In this document: positions 14,784-22,986 of the stretch, in pieces
Layout: every line of letters starts with the position of its first letter
How positions within the stretch are numbered: the first letter of the stretch is position 1
DNA from: a virus
Strand: one strand, 5' to 3'
DNA: 34,655 nt
IMG/VR virus record: IMGVR_UViG_3300044981_000169
Span: 1 to 34,655 of that record
Notes under the pieces: model-generated
What the model saw: only the letters and a program-made list of their open reading frames with translations
What the model was told of the DNA's origin: nothing
Database searches by the model: none
Position numbers and translations under genes: made by a program

Positions 14784-15373
14784 TCGTTCGTGCCCTCCGG
14801 CCACGCCCCAACAAGTGCCACGACGCCCCACCCCTTGCAAAATCCGTAATCAATGGGGTCATGCCCGAGAACCTGCAGGCCCGCCGCGTCACACCAGCCG
14901 AGCATCATGTCGATCGTGACGGGCCGGGGATGATTTTTTGGAACGCCGGGCACATGTTCAGCCGTCTCGCCCTGTTCTGCCGCGGTCCGATAATCCTCCG
15001 GGCAGGTGATGACGATCCGACCACCTGGCTTCACGATGGCCGACGTATTGCGCAGGGCCAAGGCCACGTCGTCATCGCTGAAGTGTTCCAGGATGTCCCC
15101 GAGAATGGCCACATCAAAGCAGGCGTGACAGGGGAACGGCTTGCGAACGTCGTGAATGCGATCAGCCGCCGTGGCGCGGTTGTTCGAAGCGGACCAGCGG
15201 TTGATGTCCACGTTGACGGCCCCAAAGTCCCGGCGCAAGAGGGCCAGGTCGATGTCGCATCCGATGTTCACCGCCAGTTGCCCGCGGCCGATCTGGGCAC
15301 GCTGGAACTTGTATTGCGGCAGGTTGCGGACCGCCGCCAGAACTTCGTCGAGCGTTGGTTCGCGTTCAGGCAA
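14777..15373 (-). CDS. SAM-dependent methyltransferase
   Basis: 198 aa from TTG 15373, chosen because GGAGG lies 6 nt upstream and no ATG or GTG fits; it overlaps the glycosyltransferase end by 8 nt. Class I fold: LAVNIGCDID (33-42, motif I), ILGDILEHFSDDD (90-102, motif II/III) and VKPGGRIVITCP (114-125). This resembles small-molecule or sugar methyltransferases more than DNA methylases, since no NPPY or PC motif is present. It sits in the cassette with glycosyltransferases and QueC-like enzyme, so a sugar or modified base is a likely acceptor. Confidence 0.8.
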   Translation of the reverse strand: MPEREPTLDEVLAAVRNLPQYKFQRAQIGRGQLAVNIGCDIDLALLRRDFGAVNVDINRWSASNNRATAADRIHDVRKPFPCHACFDVAILGDILEHFSDDDVALALRNTSAIVKPGGRIVITCPEDYRTAAEQGETAEHVPGVPKNHPRPVTIDMMLGWCDAAGLQVLGHDPIDYGFCKGWGVVALVGAWPEGTNEC

Positions 15374-16886
15374 GGGGGGCCTCCGTGGCAGCGCCTACGG
15401 CCGATGGTTCTTCAGGCCAGATCCGCTCGAGGAATTCCTTGCGGGTGACACGCGGCGTATTCTGTTCGGTCAGGAATCTCTGGACATCCTGGACCATCGT
15501 GTTTTCCCAGTCGAAGCGCTGCCGGGCCCATGGCATCATCTCGGCGCGGATCGCTTCGGCCCATTCGCGGTCCCGGGCATACCCCAGAATCGCCTGGACG
15601 AACCGGGCGCGGACCATGTGCTGCGTGCCGTCTTTGGCCATCGGGTCGCCATCGACGAATGTGCCGTATTCGACGTTGTGACCGACGGCCCAGAAGCGAT
15701 TGGTGATGGGGATGGCACCGAGGGCCTGCGCCAGCATACACGTGCAGCAGCTCGTCTCCGTGAACGTCGTTGGGTAAACCCACATCGACGACTGCGCGAA
15801 CTCGAGCCAGAGCTGCGGCTGGTTGATCCGGCCGTGCCAGTGCACGTTCGGCGTCGATTCGATCAGGTCGGTGATCCGCTTCTTCATGTTCTCCTGGACG
15901 CTGGCCACCTGCCCGTATTGCATCGGGTACTTGTATCGGACGAAGTTCACGTCGATCGGCGTATCGTCAGGAACGGTTTCTCCGCTGGTGATATGGAACT
16001 TCTCTCGGGCGATTCCGGCACGGGTCTTCTCGTTAAGGCAGACCCCGTTGCGGACCTGAGCGGCCCCGATTACCTTGTCCCAGTTGTCGAACCCGTAGAA
16101 GCAGTGCAGCTCGAGCGCGGGTTCGAACTCGACGGCCCGGCGAAAGATGTGCAGGAGCGCCTCGAGGCCCCGGTCGGGGGAGCTGGCCCAGATGAGGCGC
16201 ATCGGGTTACGCAGGCCGTTCCAGGCCTTGAATTGGTCGTCGGCTGCTTTGCCAAGCGCGATTTGCTCGACCGGCTCATCACCGACGTAGCCCACGATGG
16301 GATCATGGGGCAGCGCGAACAGCTTCTCGATGCGATCGACTTCGATCCCGTTGGAGCTGACATCGATCTTGTCCGCCATGAACGGGAAGGCTTCGGCGAG
16401 ATATTGTGCGTGCGTCGGGCAGAGGGCCCAGATCTTGTCGAACCGGGCGCAGCGCTCTTCGGTGAACGCCGGCGTACCATCGGCGTTAAAGTAAACAACG
16501 TCTTCAGCCACGAGTTGCCACGTCTGCGCGATCCTGGTGTCTTCGCGCGTCGGAATGCAGTCACCCACGCTGGGCTGCCGGAAGATGATCCAGTGGCCCG
16601 GGTCCTTCAGGTTCCATTCGATTTTGTCGGTGGGGACACCGGGCTTGAGCTGCGCCGGATCTTTGCAGAGCTCCTTGAAGTGCCGCCATTTGACCGGGTG
16701 CCCGTCATTCGGATCGTCCGTGCAGTCGGCAGGAATCGGGGCATAGCTGGTGACGTCGTGGCCACGACGGGCCAGGCGGCGGGCGAGCTCGATTTGTGCC
16801 GTTTCGCTTCCTCCGATTCCTTGAGTCTCGGGGTTCCGCCAGTCCCATTCCTCGAACGCTGAAAAAGTCGCGATCACGATGCGCAT
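15366..16886 (-). CDS. GT-B glycosyltransferase (family 4-like)
   Basis: 506 aa from ATG 16886, GGTGACC-like site upstream and 4 nt after the previous stop. Rossmann start MRIVIATFSAF, then GIGGSETAQIELARRLARRGHDVTSY: the Gly-rich donor-binding loop of GT4 enzymes. Middle residues SSNGIEVDRIEKL and LIWASSPDRGLEALL, then TFTETSCCTCMLAQALGAIP match the second domain with its E-x7-E-like region. It transfers sugar from a nucleotide sugar. No membrane segment, so cytoplasmic. First enzyme of a coupled five-gene cassette. Confidence 0.85.
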   Translation of the reverse strand: MRIVIATFSAFEEWDWRNPETQGIGGSETAQIELARRLARRGHDVTSYAPIPADCTDDPNDGHPVKWRHFKELCKDPAQLKPGVPTDKIEWNLKDPGHWIIFRQPSVGDCIPTREDTRIAQTWQLVAEDVVYFNADGTPAFTEERCARFDKIWALCPTHAQYLAEAFPFMADKIDVSSNGIEVDRIEKLFALPHDPIVGYVGDEPVEQIALGKAADDQFKAWNGLRNPMRLIWASSPDRGLEALLHIFRRAVEFEPALELHCFYGFDNWDKVIGAAQVRNGVCLNEKTRAGIAREKFHITSGETVPDDTPIDVNFVRYKYPMQYGQVASVQENMKKRITDLIESTPNVHWHGRINQPQLWLEFAQSSMWVYPTTFTETSCCTCMLAQALGAIPITNRFWAVGHNVEYGTFVDGDPMAKDGTQHMVRARFVQAILGYARDREWAEAIRAEMMPWARQRFDWENTMVQDVQRFLTEQNTPRVTRKEFLERIWPEEPSAVGAATEAPLA

Positions 16887-16890
16887 TTGG

Positions 16891-17184
16891 TCACCACGAG
16901 TTGTAGAAACGAAGCGTTTTGATTTGCTTCGGGAGCTTCGAGAGGTCGATTTCAAAACCGGACGCGCAGCCTTTGCTGTCGTCGTATTTACTCACCGATT
17001 CATGCTGCGGATGTAGCAGCTTTATTCTCACACCAGATTCATCCGGCCGGTCGTAGTTGAAAAACTTCTGGACCTCAGCCGGAATGGGTACGTTCGCGGC
17101 GTTGCACGAATTCCAGATGGATTTCATCTTGCGCCATGTTTCATCCGGCGGCGCAAAACCCTCGACTCCAGTGCTCATGCCCAT
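16891..17184 (-). CDS. Small hypothetical protein
   Basis: 97 aa. ATG 17184 overlaps the TAA of the gene before (TAATG); Met3 is an alternative start. A GGTGG-like site is 6 nt upstream. Aromatic and charged, with two Cys. No family recognised. Confidence 0.55.
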   Translation of the reverse strand: MGMSTGVEGFAPPDETWRKMKSIWNSCNAANVPIPAEVQKFFNYDRPDESGVRIKLLHPQHESVSKYDDSKGCASGFEIDLSKLPKQIKTLRFYNSW

Positions 17185-17393
17185 TAAACCACCACCCTCC
17201 CCATCTCCACCGTCGAGTCCCCGTGCTCGGCGATCGCCTCCAGCCTCGCCGCAATCGCCAACTCATCCCCCGTTGTCATCGCCACGACCATCGTCTTGTC
17301 CCGGCTCTTCGCGGGCACGGCCCTCCGAAACAGATCGGCGAGCTGCTTCAAAAACTGGCGGTCTTCTGGAATCAGGGAGTTGGACTCGAACAT
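17184..17393 (-). CDS. Small hypothetical protein
   Basis: 69 aa from ATG 17393, GTGAGA upstream. Helical, with the segment IPEDRQFLKQLADLFRRAVPAK and a second helix DELAIAARLEAIAEHG. No family recognised. Part of the coupled group after the large terminase. Confidence 0.5.
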   Translation of the reverse strand: MFESNSLIPEDRQFLKQLADLFRRAVPAKSRDKTMVVAMTTGDELAIAARLEAIAEHGDSTVEMGRVVV

Positions 17394-17399
17394 CGGATC

Positions 17400-17618
17400 T
17401 CACCAAATTTGCACAACCTCGTGCATCTCGTGTTTGTCATGAACCACCTTTCCGGGATACTGCTCAAATCGCCAGCCGTTCCACCAATCGCCTTCGTAGT
17501 AATGGGCAAAAAACACCTTGGAGACACCGGATATCTCCCCCATTTTTTCTCCCAGCAGGACCACGGCATCGGGCGGTAGTTTCTGCAAGCGCGCGATTAG
17601 ATCGGCGACGGTTCTCAT
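17400..17618 (-). CDS. Small conserved-type phage protein
   Basis: 72 aa. ATG 17618 overlaps the terminase stop (TGATG). It begins RTVADLIARLQKLPPDAVVLL, the layout of a widespread small phage family that starts with a helix and 'LPPDA.V' and has no assigned function. It ends with a Trp/Tyr-rich part (YEGDWWNGWRFEQYPGK). Confidence 0.6.
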   Translation of the reverse strand: MRTVADLIARLQKLPPDAVVLLGEKMGEISGVSKVFFAHYYEGDWWNGWRFEQYPGKVVHDKHEMHEVVQIW

Positions 17619-19078
17619 CAAAAATCAATCGCCTCCTCCTCCGGAACCGTATTGATCGCCGACCCCTGCTCCGCCAGCCTCACCGCCATTTCCAGTGCAT
17701 CGGGCCCATCGTCATGCGCGCTCTTGTCCGGGAACATCCGCAACTGCTTTACGAGCTCGGTGCAGCCTTCGCAGCGCACGAATCGCAACACCTTGCGTGC
17801 CAGGTGCCGGTCGAGGCGCAGGATGCGGACCGCCTTATTTTCCGTGTTCACGATCTGGCTCAGCCGTAGCGGCGGCCGCTGTCGGATCTGACAGGTCAGG
17901 TCGAACACCTCGGAGAGCACTTCCTGAAAGCCGTTCGATTCGATGCCGAGAAACGTCGGGTTCATCGAGTCGCCAACCTTGATCACGTCGTCGACGATCT
18001 TGCTGGGGGGACGCCGGGCCAGATCGGCCCACACGTAAATCAGCCCCCGCGATACGCCGATAAAGACGATCGCCGAGAAATCCCCCGGCCTGGCTTCTTT
18101 GCCAATGCTCGGGTCCACCGCGATCGCCGACACATCGAATGTCGCCGGGAGGGCGTCGACCCAGATGTGATCCCCGAAATAGTGATCGGGGAACATGGCC
18201 CCTTCGTGACGCCCGGGCTTCTGCTGATAGAGCGCGTTCCAGATCCAGGGGGACATCTCTGCCCGGGTCTTCTCGAGTTGCGCCAGTGGAAACCTGTGCG
18301 GCCACAGGGGCTCACCGGGCTGTCTTCCCAGTGCGTCGTCGGCTTCGGCGATGGCCGGCAGCCTCAGGCGCCTTACCGGGTTCAATGAGTCGATCTTGGA
18401 GTTCCGGATCAGGCGTCCCGAGACGTCTTCTTCGTGCCAGCGGGTCGAAACAATGACGACACAGCCCCCGGGTTCGAGGCGGGGATGCACGTCTCCCTGG
18501 TACCAAGTCCACTGCTTCTCGCGCTCCGATTCGGAACCGGCCTGTTCGTGCCCCTTGATCGGGTCGTCGATGATGATCAGATGGCCGCCCCGCCCTTGGA
18601 TGGCGGTACCGGCCCCAGCGGTCAGCATCCCCCCCTCGTGGTCCGCGAGATCCCAGTGGTTCACGGCTCGGGAGTCTCCGCGAACGTGCATCCCGAAAAC
18701 TGCGGGCCCGTGCTCGGTCATCACGTCGCGGGCCTTCCGGCCGTACGTTGCCGCCAGGTCCGCCGTGTTCATGCACAGGAGGCAGCGGTTCTCGGGGAAT
18801 GTCCCCAAGTACCATGCGGGCAGGTATCGGCAGATCAGCTCGGATTTCCCGTGCCGGGGCGGGGCCTCGATGATGAGCACGTTGGGCCCGACGCCGCTTT
18901 GGCCGGCTCGGATCGTTTGAATGACCGCCGCGTCAATGAGCGACAGGTGTGCCGCCATGATCCAGGCGTATCGCAGGTTCCGGCTGGCGTGGCGAGCGAA
19001 CAGAGCCGGGGTCGAGCTGGCCTCGATCAGCTTGGTTTCCGGGCTTTTCTCGGGCGTCTTGGCATCCATGACAGGCAT
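17618..19078 (-). CDS. terL: Terminase large subunit
   Basis: 486 aa, usual length. ATPase: Walker A EAPPRHGKSE (71-80) and Walker B HLIIIDDP (166-173). C-terminal RNase H-like nuclease: AVDPSIG (Asp322), LGIESNG (Glu380) and DDGPDALEMA (Asp456-460). It packages and cuts phage DNA with the small subunit and docks on the portal. ATG 19078 has no ribosome site but a TTGACG/TATACC pair ends 7 nt before it. It lies a few kb downstream of the small subunit gene rather than next to it; seven genes intervene. Confidence 0.95.
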   Translation of the reverse strand: MPVMDAKTPEKSPETKLIEASSTPALFARHASRNLRYAWIMAAHLSLIDAAVIQTIRAGQSGVGPNVLIIEAPPRHGKSELICRYLPAWYLGTFPENRCLLCMNTADLAATYGRKARDVMTEHGPAVFGMHVRGDSRAVNHWDLADHEGGMLTAGAGTAIQGRGGHLIIIDDPIKGHEQAGSESEREKQWTWYQGDVHPRLEPGGCVVIVSTRWHEEDVSGRLIRNSKIDSLNPVRRLRLPAIAEADDALGRQPGEPLWPHRFPLAQLEKTRAEMSPWIWNALYQQKPGRHEGAMFPDHYFGDHIWVDALPATFDVSAIAVDPSIGKEARPGDFSAIVFIGVSRGLIYVWADLARRPPSKIVDDVIKVGDSMNPTFLGIESNGFQEVLSEVFDLTCQIRQRPPLRLSQIVNTENKAVRILRLDRHLARKVLRFVRCEGCTELVKQLRMFPDKSAHDDGPDALEMAVRLAEQGSAINTVPEEEAIDF

Positions 19079-19085
19079 GGGCGGC

Positions 19086-19113
19086 GGTATATGCCACGGC
19101 CTGTGCGCGTCAA
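19086..19113 (-). promoter_or_regulatory. Putative leaderless promoter of terminase large subunit
   Basis: Minus strand TTGACG (19108-19113), 16 bp, TATACC (19086-19091), then 7 nt to the ATG. The -35 shares bases with the stop codon of the gene upstream. No ribosome site is present, so the mRNA would begin at about the start codon. Confidence 0.5.
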
Positions 19114-19358
19114 GGGGGATGTCCGGTTGACTGACCAGGAATGCGGGCTACCGGCACGGCTTCGTACCGGTCATGTGCGGTGGTGCTCGTGGCCGCATAC
19201 AGCTTCGCCCGGGCTTCATCATCGAACGCCATCACGGCAAAGCCTTCGCTGGGGTAGTGGCCACCGGGGGGCTTCCCGCGGCAGTCGTCGCAGTCGCAAC
19301 GGACCTGCGCGACCACGGCGGGGTCGGCGTGCCGTACGACGAGCCACCAGGTTTTCAT
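19110..19358 (-). CDS. Small hypothetical protein with Cys cluster
   Basis: 82 aa from ATG 19358 in an ATGA overlap with the AAA+ gene; GAGG 10 nt upstream. Residues 19-29 hold CDCDDCRGK, a possible metal site, after a strand MKTWWLVVRHAD. The end is Pro-rich. Function unknown. Its stop lies in the terminase promoter. Confidence 0.6.
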   Translation of the reverse strand: MKTWWLVVRHADPAVVAQVRCDCDDCRGKPPGGHYPSEGFAVMAFDDEARAKLYAATSTTAHDRYEAVPVARIPGQSTGHPP

Positions 19359-20686
19359 GCCGACATCGCCTCGCCGCGGCTCCAAAACAGATCCAGCGCC
19401 AGGTCACAGCAGCGTCGCTCGAACTCAGCGCCGGAGTCGGTCTTGCCGTCCCGAACTATTTCACCGATCCGGTCAGGCCAGTCCGCGAGAATCCGCGACG
19501 CGATTTTGAGTCGGCCGGGGAAATCCGGGTTCACCATCTCAATCATTCGGTCGATGCGCCCCGGTCGGCAGAGGGCCGATGAGAGCAGCTCCGGCCGGTT
19601 CGTCGTGATGAAGGTCAGAATGCCATCGGAGCGCGAGACCCCGTCGAGGCAGTTCAGGAAGCAGTCGAAGCTGGGCCCGGTCTTTTGGGCGTTGTCCCGA
19701 TCATGGTAAACGCTGTCGACGTCGTCGAACAGAACGATGCACGGGGTTTGCGCCTGCACTCGCTGCCACTCGCGCCGCAGCTCATCGTTGTAGAGCGTCG
19801 CCAGATCGAAGGCATAGATTGGCAGATCCAGGTCCTCGGCGATCGCCCGCACCAGCGTGGTCTTTCCGGTACCCGGAACGCCAGTCAGTCCGAAGCCCCG
19901 CTTCCACGGCAGGCCACGCTCACGGTGCCATTCCCGGCTGTCCAGCCAATGCCGGATTTCCTGCACCATGCCGACCGCTTCCGGCGAGAGGAACATTCGC
20001 TCGAGCGCGGAGCCGGAGTATTGGAGGGGGCCAATGTCTGCCTGCGTCCATTTCAGAATACGCTCCGATCTGAGATTGAAACAGGACTCGGTTGCGGGGC
20101 ATTGCCCAGGATGACCAGGCCCATCTCCATGTGACCGGTCCAACTGGGCAGGCTTGCCATCGCTTCCGGATACGAAAACGATTCGGTGCAGATGCCCGTT
20201 GCGGCGGTTATGTCGCAATTGCATCGCATTGAAATGGTCGACGGCATCGGTCACGAACTGGTCGGAACTTATCGTCCCGCGAAAGAACGAGATCGAAAGC
20301 GGGCGAGCGTCGATCACCTGCTGGTCGGCATTATTGCCCGTTCGGCTCGTGCGACTGACCCAAACCGGAACCCGATCAAGCCAATAGACCCGCGTTCCCT
20401 TGCCGAGCGTCTCCGCCGCAATCGTCATCTGCCGGCCTTCGGGGCGAACGAAATCAATCCAGCCGTGATAGGTGCGCAGACCGAATCGCGAGGGCTGGCA
20501 CTTTTGCCAGAGGTAGGCGCTCACGGCCTCCGCGGCGCCGTCGGTGACTTCGATCGTCACGACAACGCGGCTGTACGCCTGTAGCGCGATCGATTTGCAC
20601 TGCCCCCAGAACGCGGTGATCGCAGCAATGATCCCGCCGGCGAACAGCCATTCCATGCCCGGAATCCCTCCGGTGGCGTTGTCCAT
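19355..20686 (-). CDS. BCS1-like membrane-anchored AAA+ ATPase
   Basis: 443 aa from ATG 20686, GGGAG 5 nt upstream. Residues 11-27 form a membrane helix (MEWLFAGGIIAAITAFW), then a BCS1-N-like beta domain (about 40-170). The AAA+ module has Walker A GVPGTGKTT (269-277), Walker B VLFDDVD (318-324), sensor TTNRPELL and RPGRID (374-379). Mitochondrial BCS1 moves folded proteins across a membrane. Bacterial relatives are poorly known, and some sit in conflict systems. Here it follows a small membrane protein and a lipoprotein, so an envelope complex is plausible. Confidence 0.85.
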   Translation of the reverse strand: MDNATGGIPGMEWLFAGGIIAAITAFWGQCKSIALQAYSRVVVTIEVTDGAAEAVSAYLWQKCQPSRFGLRTYHGWIDFVRPEGRQMTIAAETLGKGTRVYWLDRVPVWVSRTSRTGNNADQQVIDARPLSISFFRGTISSDQFVTDAVDHFNAMQLRHNRRNGHLHRIVFVSGSDGKPAQLDRSHGDGPGHPGQCPATESCFNLRSERILKWTQADIGPLQYSGSALERMFLSPEAVGMVQEIRHWLDSREWHRERGLPWKRGFGLTGVPGTGKTTLVRAIAEDLDLPIYAFDLATLYNDELRREWQRVQAQTPCIVLFDDVDSVYHDRDNAQKTGPSFDCFLNCLDGVSRSDGILTFITTNRPELLSSALCRPGRIDRMIEMVNPDFPGRLKIASRILADWPDRIGEIVRDGKTDSGAEFERRCCDLALDLFWSRGEAMSA

Positions 20687-20687
20687 G

Positions 20688-21005
20688 TCACTCCCGCGTT
20701 TCATTAAGCGTTTGTTTCACGCCATCGAGCGTGCGTTTGATCCGGAGTCGTGCCCGCTGCTCATCCCACGCGCGCCGCTCTGCCACCGTGATCTTGCCGT
20801 CGGCGATTGCCTCGCGCAGAAGTTCGCGCGCGTCGGCGTCATCCTTCACTTCACTGGCGATGGCACGGTAGTCCCATTCGTCGATTTCCGAGTTGTCGAC
20901 GTGATCGTCCCACGCGCGATTAAGCGACCAGACGATTGTCCCGAACGCCATCATCACGGCGGTAATTCCGGCGACGATCTTCCATACAGGCGTGTCGTTG
21001 TCCAT
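20688..21005 (-). CDS. Small membrane protein
   Basis: 105 aa from ATG 21005. A GTG at 21017 would give 109 aa and overlaps the preceding stop (GTGA), so the start is uncertain. Residues 8-27 are one membrane helix (KIVAGITAVMMAFGTIVWSL); the rest is an acidic-to-basic helical domain (about 30-105) resembling a coiled coil. It ends 2 nt before the AAA+ gene, suggesting a partner role. Confidence 0.65.
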   Translation of the reverse strand: MDNDTPVWKIVAGITAVMMAFGTIVWSLNRAWDDHVDNSEIDEWDYRAIASEVKDDADARELLREAIADGKITVAERRAWDEQRARLRIKRTLDGVKQTLNETRE

Positions 21006-21013
21006 GCTGCTAA

Positions 21014-21316
21014 TCACCGCTCGTCCCGAACCGTGGTGTTCGGCTTTCCCACCACCTCCTCGTGGTCGCCCAGCTCGGAAATCCCCACGCCGCTGAGCCC
21101 CACGTATTCTCGCCCAGTACTCGTGTCCCGGATGATGTAGATCCCTCGGCGATTGTTGTATGCCAGATCGTCAGACAGAACGCCCACGCGCTCGACTTCG
21201 AATCGGGCCGCGCTTTCCAGTTTGATACCCGTCGATGCGGGCGACGACGTCTTGAGAGGCGTGTCGGGCTCGGGCACGCAGCCGCACAACAGAACCAGCA
21301 GGAGTGAGCGCTTCAT
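21014..21316 (-). CDS. Small lipoprotein
   Basis: 100 aa from ATG 21316 in an ATGA overlap; AAAGG 10 nt upstream. N-terminus MKRSLLLVLLCGC is a lipoprotein signal with lipobox L-C-G-C; cleavage before Cys13 would leave an 88-aa mature protein attached to the membrane. The mature part has a Gly-rich strand (TGREYVGLSGVG). Spanin, superinfection exclusion or envelope roles are possible; not resolved. Confidence 0.65.
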   Translation of the reverse strand: MKRSLLLVLLCGCVPEPDTPLKTSSPASTGIKLESAARFEVERVGVLSDDLAYNNRRGIYIIRDTSTGREYVGLSGVGISELGDHEEVVGKPNTTVRDER

Positions 21317-22449
21317 GTCCGGTGCCTTTCACAGGGTTCGACCTGCCCGGAAAGGCCGATATAGCAGTCGGGGCAGTTTGGTTTCGGCTCGGCGTTGGCC
21401 TGAATCTGGGCAACTTCCGCCAAGGCCGGAATCGCCGTCGGTGAGCCGTAGCCAAACGATGCCCACGGGTATTCCCGGAACGGCCGCTCGACCATTTCCT
21501 TGTGATCGGCTGGCGTGAAAGGGCCCAACTGATCGGTATCCCGAGGCATCGCGTAATGGGTCGCGCACTCGAGTGACCAGCACTGTGTACCCTGCATAGG
21601 TTCCGTGCGAAAGACCCAGCACCTATTGTCGAGGCGAGCAAGCCCGATTTCGATTGTGCCCATTCCGTCATCGAATCGCACCAGTCGCCACTTCTGCGAA
21701 TCACCGCTGGCACGCAGACGCTCAATCGTCTTCGGCCCCACGTGGCGCCAGTCGTGCCCGTCCGGCAGTCCGAGTCTCTGACGGGCCGAGAACAGCACGG
21801 GCACGTCTTGATCCTTGGCTATGGCGACCGTCCCGCAACCGCCGCTGAATCCATCGCATATCCATCGACCCTGAAAATCGATTGTCATCGCCTCGGTCGT
21901 CTTGCGGCACATTGGGTTCGAGCAGATCGGCGTCTCGATGACCTGCGGGACCGCCTTAGTGAAACCCACTCCTGGTAACTGAACGACCCGTGATGTCACG
22001 CTGCCCTGCATCACCGACGCGGGAACATCGCGACGGTAGATTCCTGCGTGACCGGGCACCGGCACGAATCCGATGGACTCGAATGGGTTGCCGAAGGGAT
22101 GGCCGAAGGTAATGTGATCAAGCTTGCACTCGCCGAGATCCATTCGCTTGACCGGTGGCGCTGGCATCACTGCCTTCTCGACATCTCGGGCCAGCTCTTC
22201 CACGCACTGGACCAGGCACTCCTGCAAGTTGATGTCGCCAGTTCGATAGGCATTCAAAAGCTGCGCGATCGTCGACGACTTTTCCGCGACCCGCTCAATC
22301 CTGCGAACGGTGTCGTGATTCTCGATTTCGCGGCGATGGCCCTTCGTGTCCACCTCGATCTGCACATGACGAGACTGGCCTAGCCATAGCGTCGTTCCCA
22401 TCGGCATATCCCTCGCTCTCTGGACGTTCCCGGAATCGTCACCGAACAC
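21313..22449 (-). CDS. Hypothetical protein with two Cys clusters
   Basis: 378 aa from GTG 22449, GGTGAG just upstream; ATG codons at 22407 and 22401 are alternatives. Residues 175-206 contain CSNPMCRK...WICDGFSGGCG, and residues about 358-376 CPDCYIGLSGQVEPCERH: two likely zinc ribbons. The centre is mixed alpha/beta. No family recognised. It stands in the small-gene group between the two terminase genes. Confidence 0.55.
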   Translation of the reverse strand: MFGDDSGNVQRARDMPMGTTLWLGQSRHVQIEVDTKGHRREIENHDTVRRIERVAEKSSTIAQLLNAYRTGDINLQECLVQCVEELARDVEKAVMPAPPVKRMDLGECKLDHITFGHPFGNPFESIGFVPVPGHAGIYRRDVPASVMQGSVTSRVVQLPGVGFTKAVPQVIETPICSNPMCRKTTEAMTIDFQGRWICDGFSGGCGTVAIAKDQDVPVLFSARQRLGLPDGHDWRHVGPKTIERLRASGDSQKWRLVRFDDGMGTIEIGLARLDNRCWVFRTEPMQGTQCWSLECATHYAMPRDTDQLGPFTPADHKEMVERPFREYPWASFGYGSPTAIPALAEVAQIQANAEPKPNCPDCYIGLSGQVEPCERHRT

Positions 22450-22452
22450 GTC

Positions 22453-22635
22453 TCACCCCCTGTTCCCGAAAATAACAGTCTTCTCCTGAACCTCGACGCA
22501 CCCGCACTCGTGCACGCGAACCTCGGTCACCGGGATCGGATCGCCGCGTTTGATCCTGCGCTGCAGGCCGCTGATCGCGTCGGCGATTTGCTCGCCGAGC
22601 TGTTTGTCGCCAGCCTGCTGTTCGAGACGGTTCAT
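22453..22635 (-). CDS. Small hypothetical protein
   Basis: 60 aa. ATG 22635 is in an ATGA overlap, GGAG 6 nt upstream. An amphipathic helix (residues 3-28) is followed by HECGCVEVQEKTVIFG. No family recognised. Confidence 0.55.
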   Translation of the reverse strand: MNRLEQQAGDKQLGEQIADAISGLQRRIKRGDPIPVTEVRVHECGCVEVQEKTVIFGNRG

Positions 22636-22823
22636 CCGCTCTCCAATTCTTCCTGGAGCTTGCCAGCCAGAAAACGCTCAGCGCTCTCCCGAAGCCGCAG
22701 GCAAATCTGATCCCCGGTCCGAAATGGAAACCACATTTGCCCCGTCTCTGTCTGCTTCGGCTCCGGTGGCTCCGTCTCCTTCAGGATTCGAAACGCCAGA
22801 TCAATCTGCTCGGCCAAACGCAT
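22632..22823 (-). CDS. Small hypothetical protein
   Basis: 63 aa from ATG 22823, with GGAGG 8 nt upstream, which decides this start over ATGs at 22838 and 22859. Two helices around a central Trp-Phe segment (QMWFPFRTGDQI). Function unknown. Confidence 0.5.
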   Translation of the reverse strand: MRLAEQIDLAFRILKETEPPEPKQTETGQMWFPFRTGDQICLRLRESAERFLAGKLQEELESG

Positions 22824-22986
22824 CCCGTGCCTCCTCATGCGGCTGCGGAATCTTCTCATTCACCGTCACGCATCGCAAGCCGAATTGTCGCAGCGCGGCC
22901 TTCAAGACCTGCTTGAGCCGTACGCACGGGGGGGCGGTCGTCGCCTGGCACCGCGCGCAGGCGAATGACGAAATCCGCGGTCGCAT
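22801..22986 (-). CDS. Small Cys-rich hypothetical protein
   Basis: 61 aa from ATG 22986 in a TGATG overlap. C-x2-C, then C-x17-C (SSFACARC...PPCVRLKQVLKAALRQFGLRC) suggests a metal site in a short helical protein. Follows the small terminase gene directly and overlaps the next gene by 23 nt. Confidence 0.5.
   Translation of the reverse strand: MRPRISSFACARCQATTAPPCVRLKQVLKAALRQFGLRCVTVNEKIPQPHEEARDAFGRAD

Noticed and set aside
15156-16862. Plus-strand frame of 568 codons
   Set aside because: Antisense to the GT4 glycosyltransferase, whose motifs are clear. Long reverse frames are expected in GC-rich genes.
22928-22934. G7 run in the 61-aa gene
   Set aside because: Shorter than the G9 run and common enough in GC-rich DNA.
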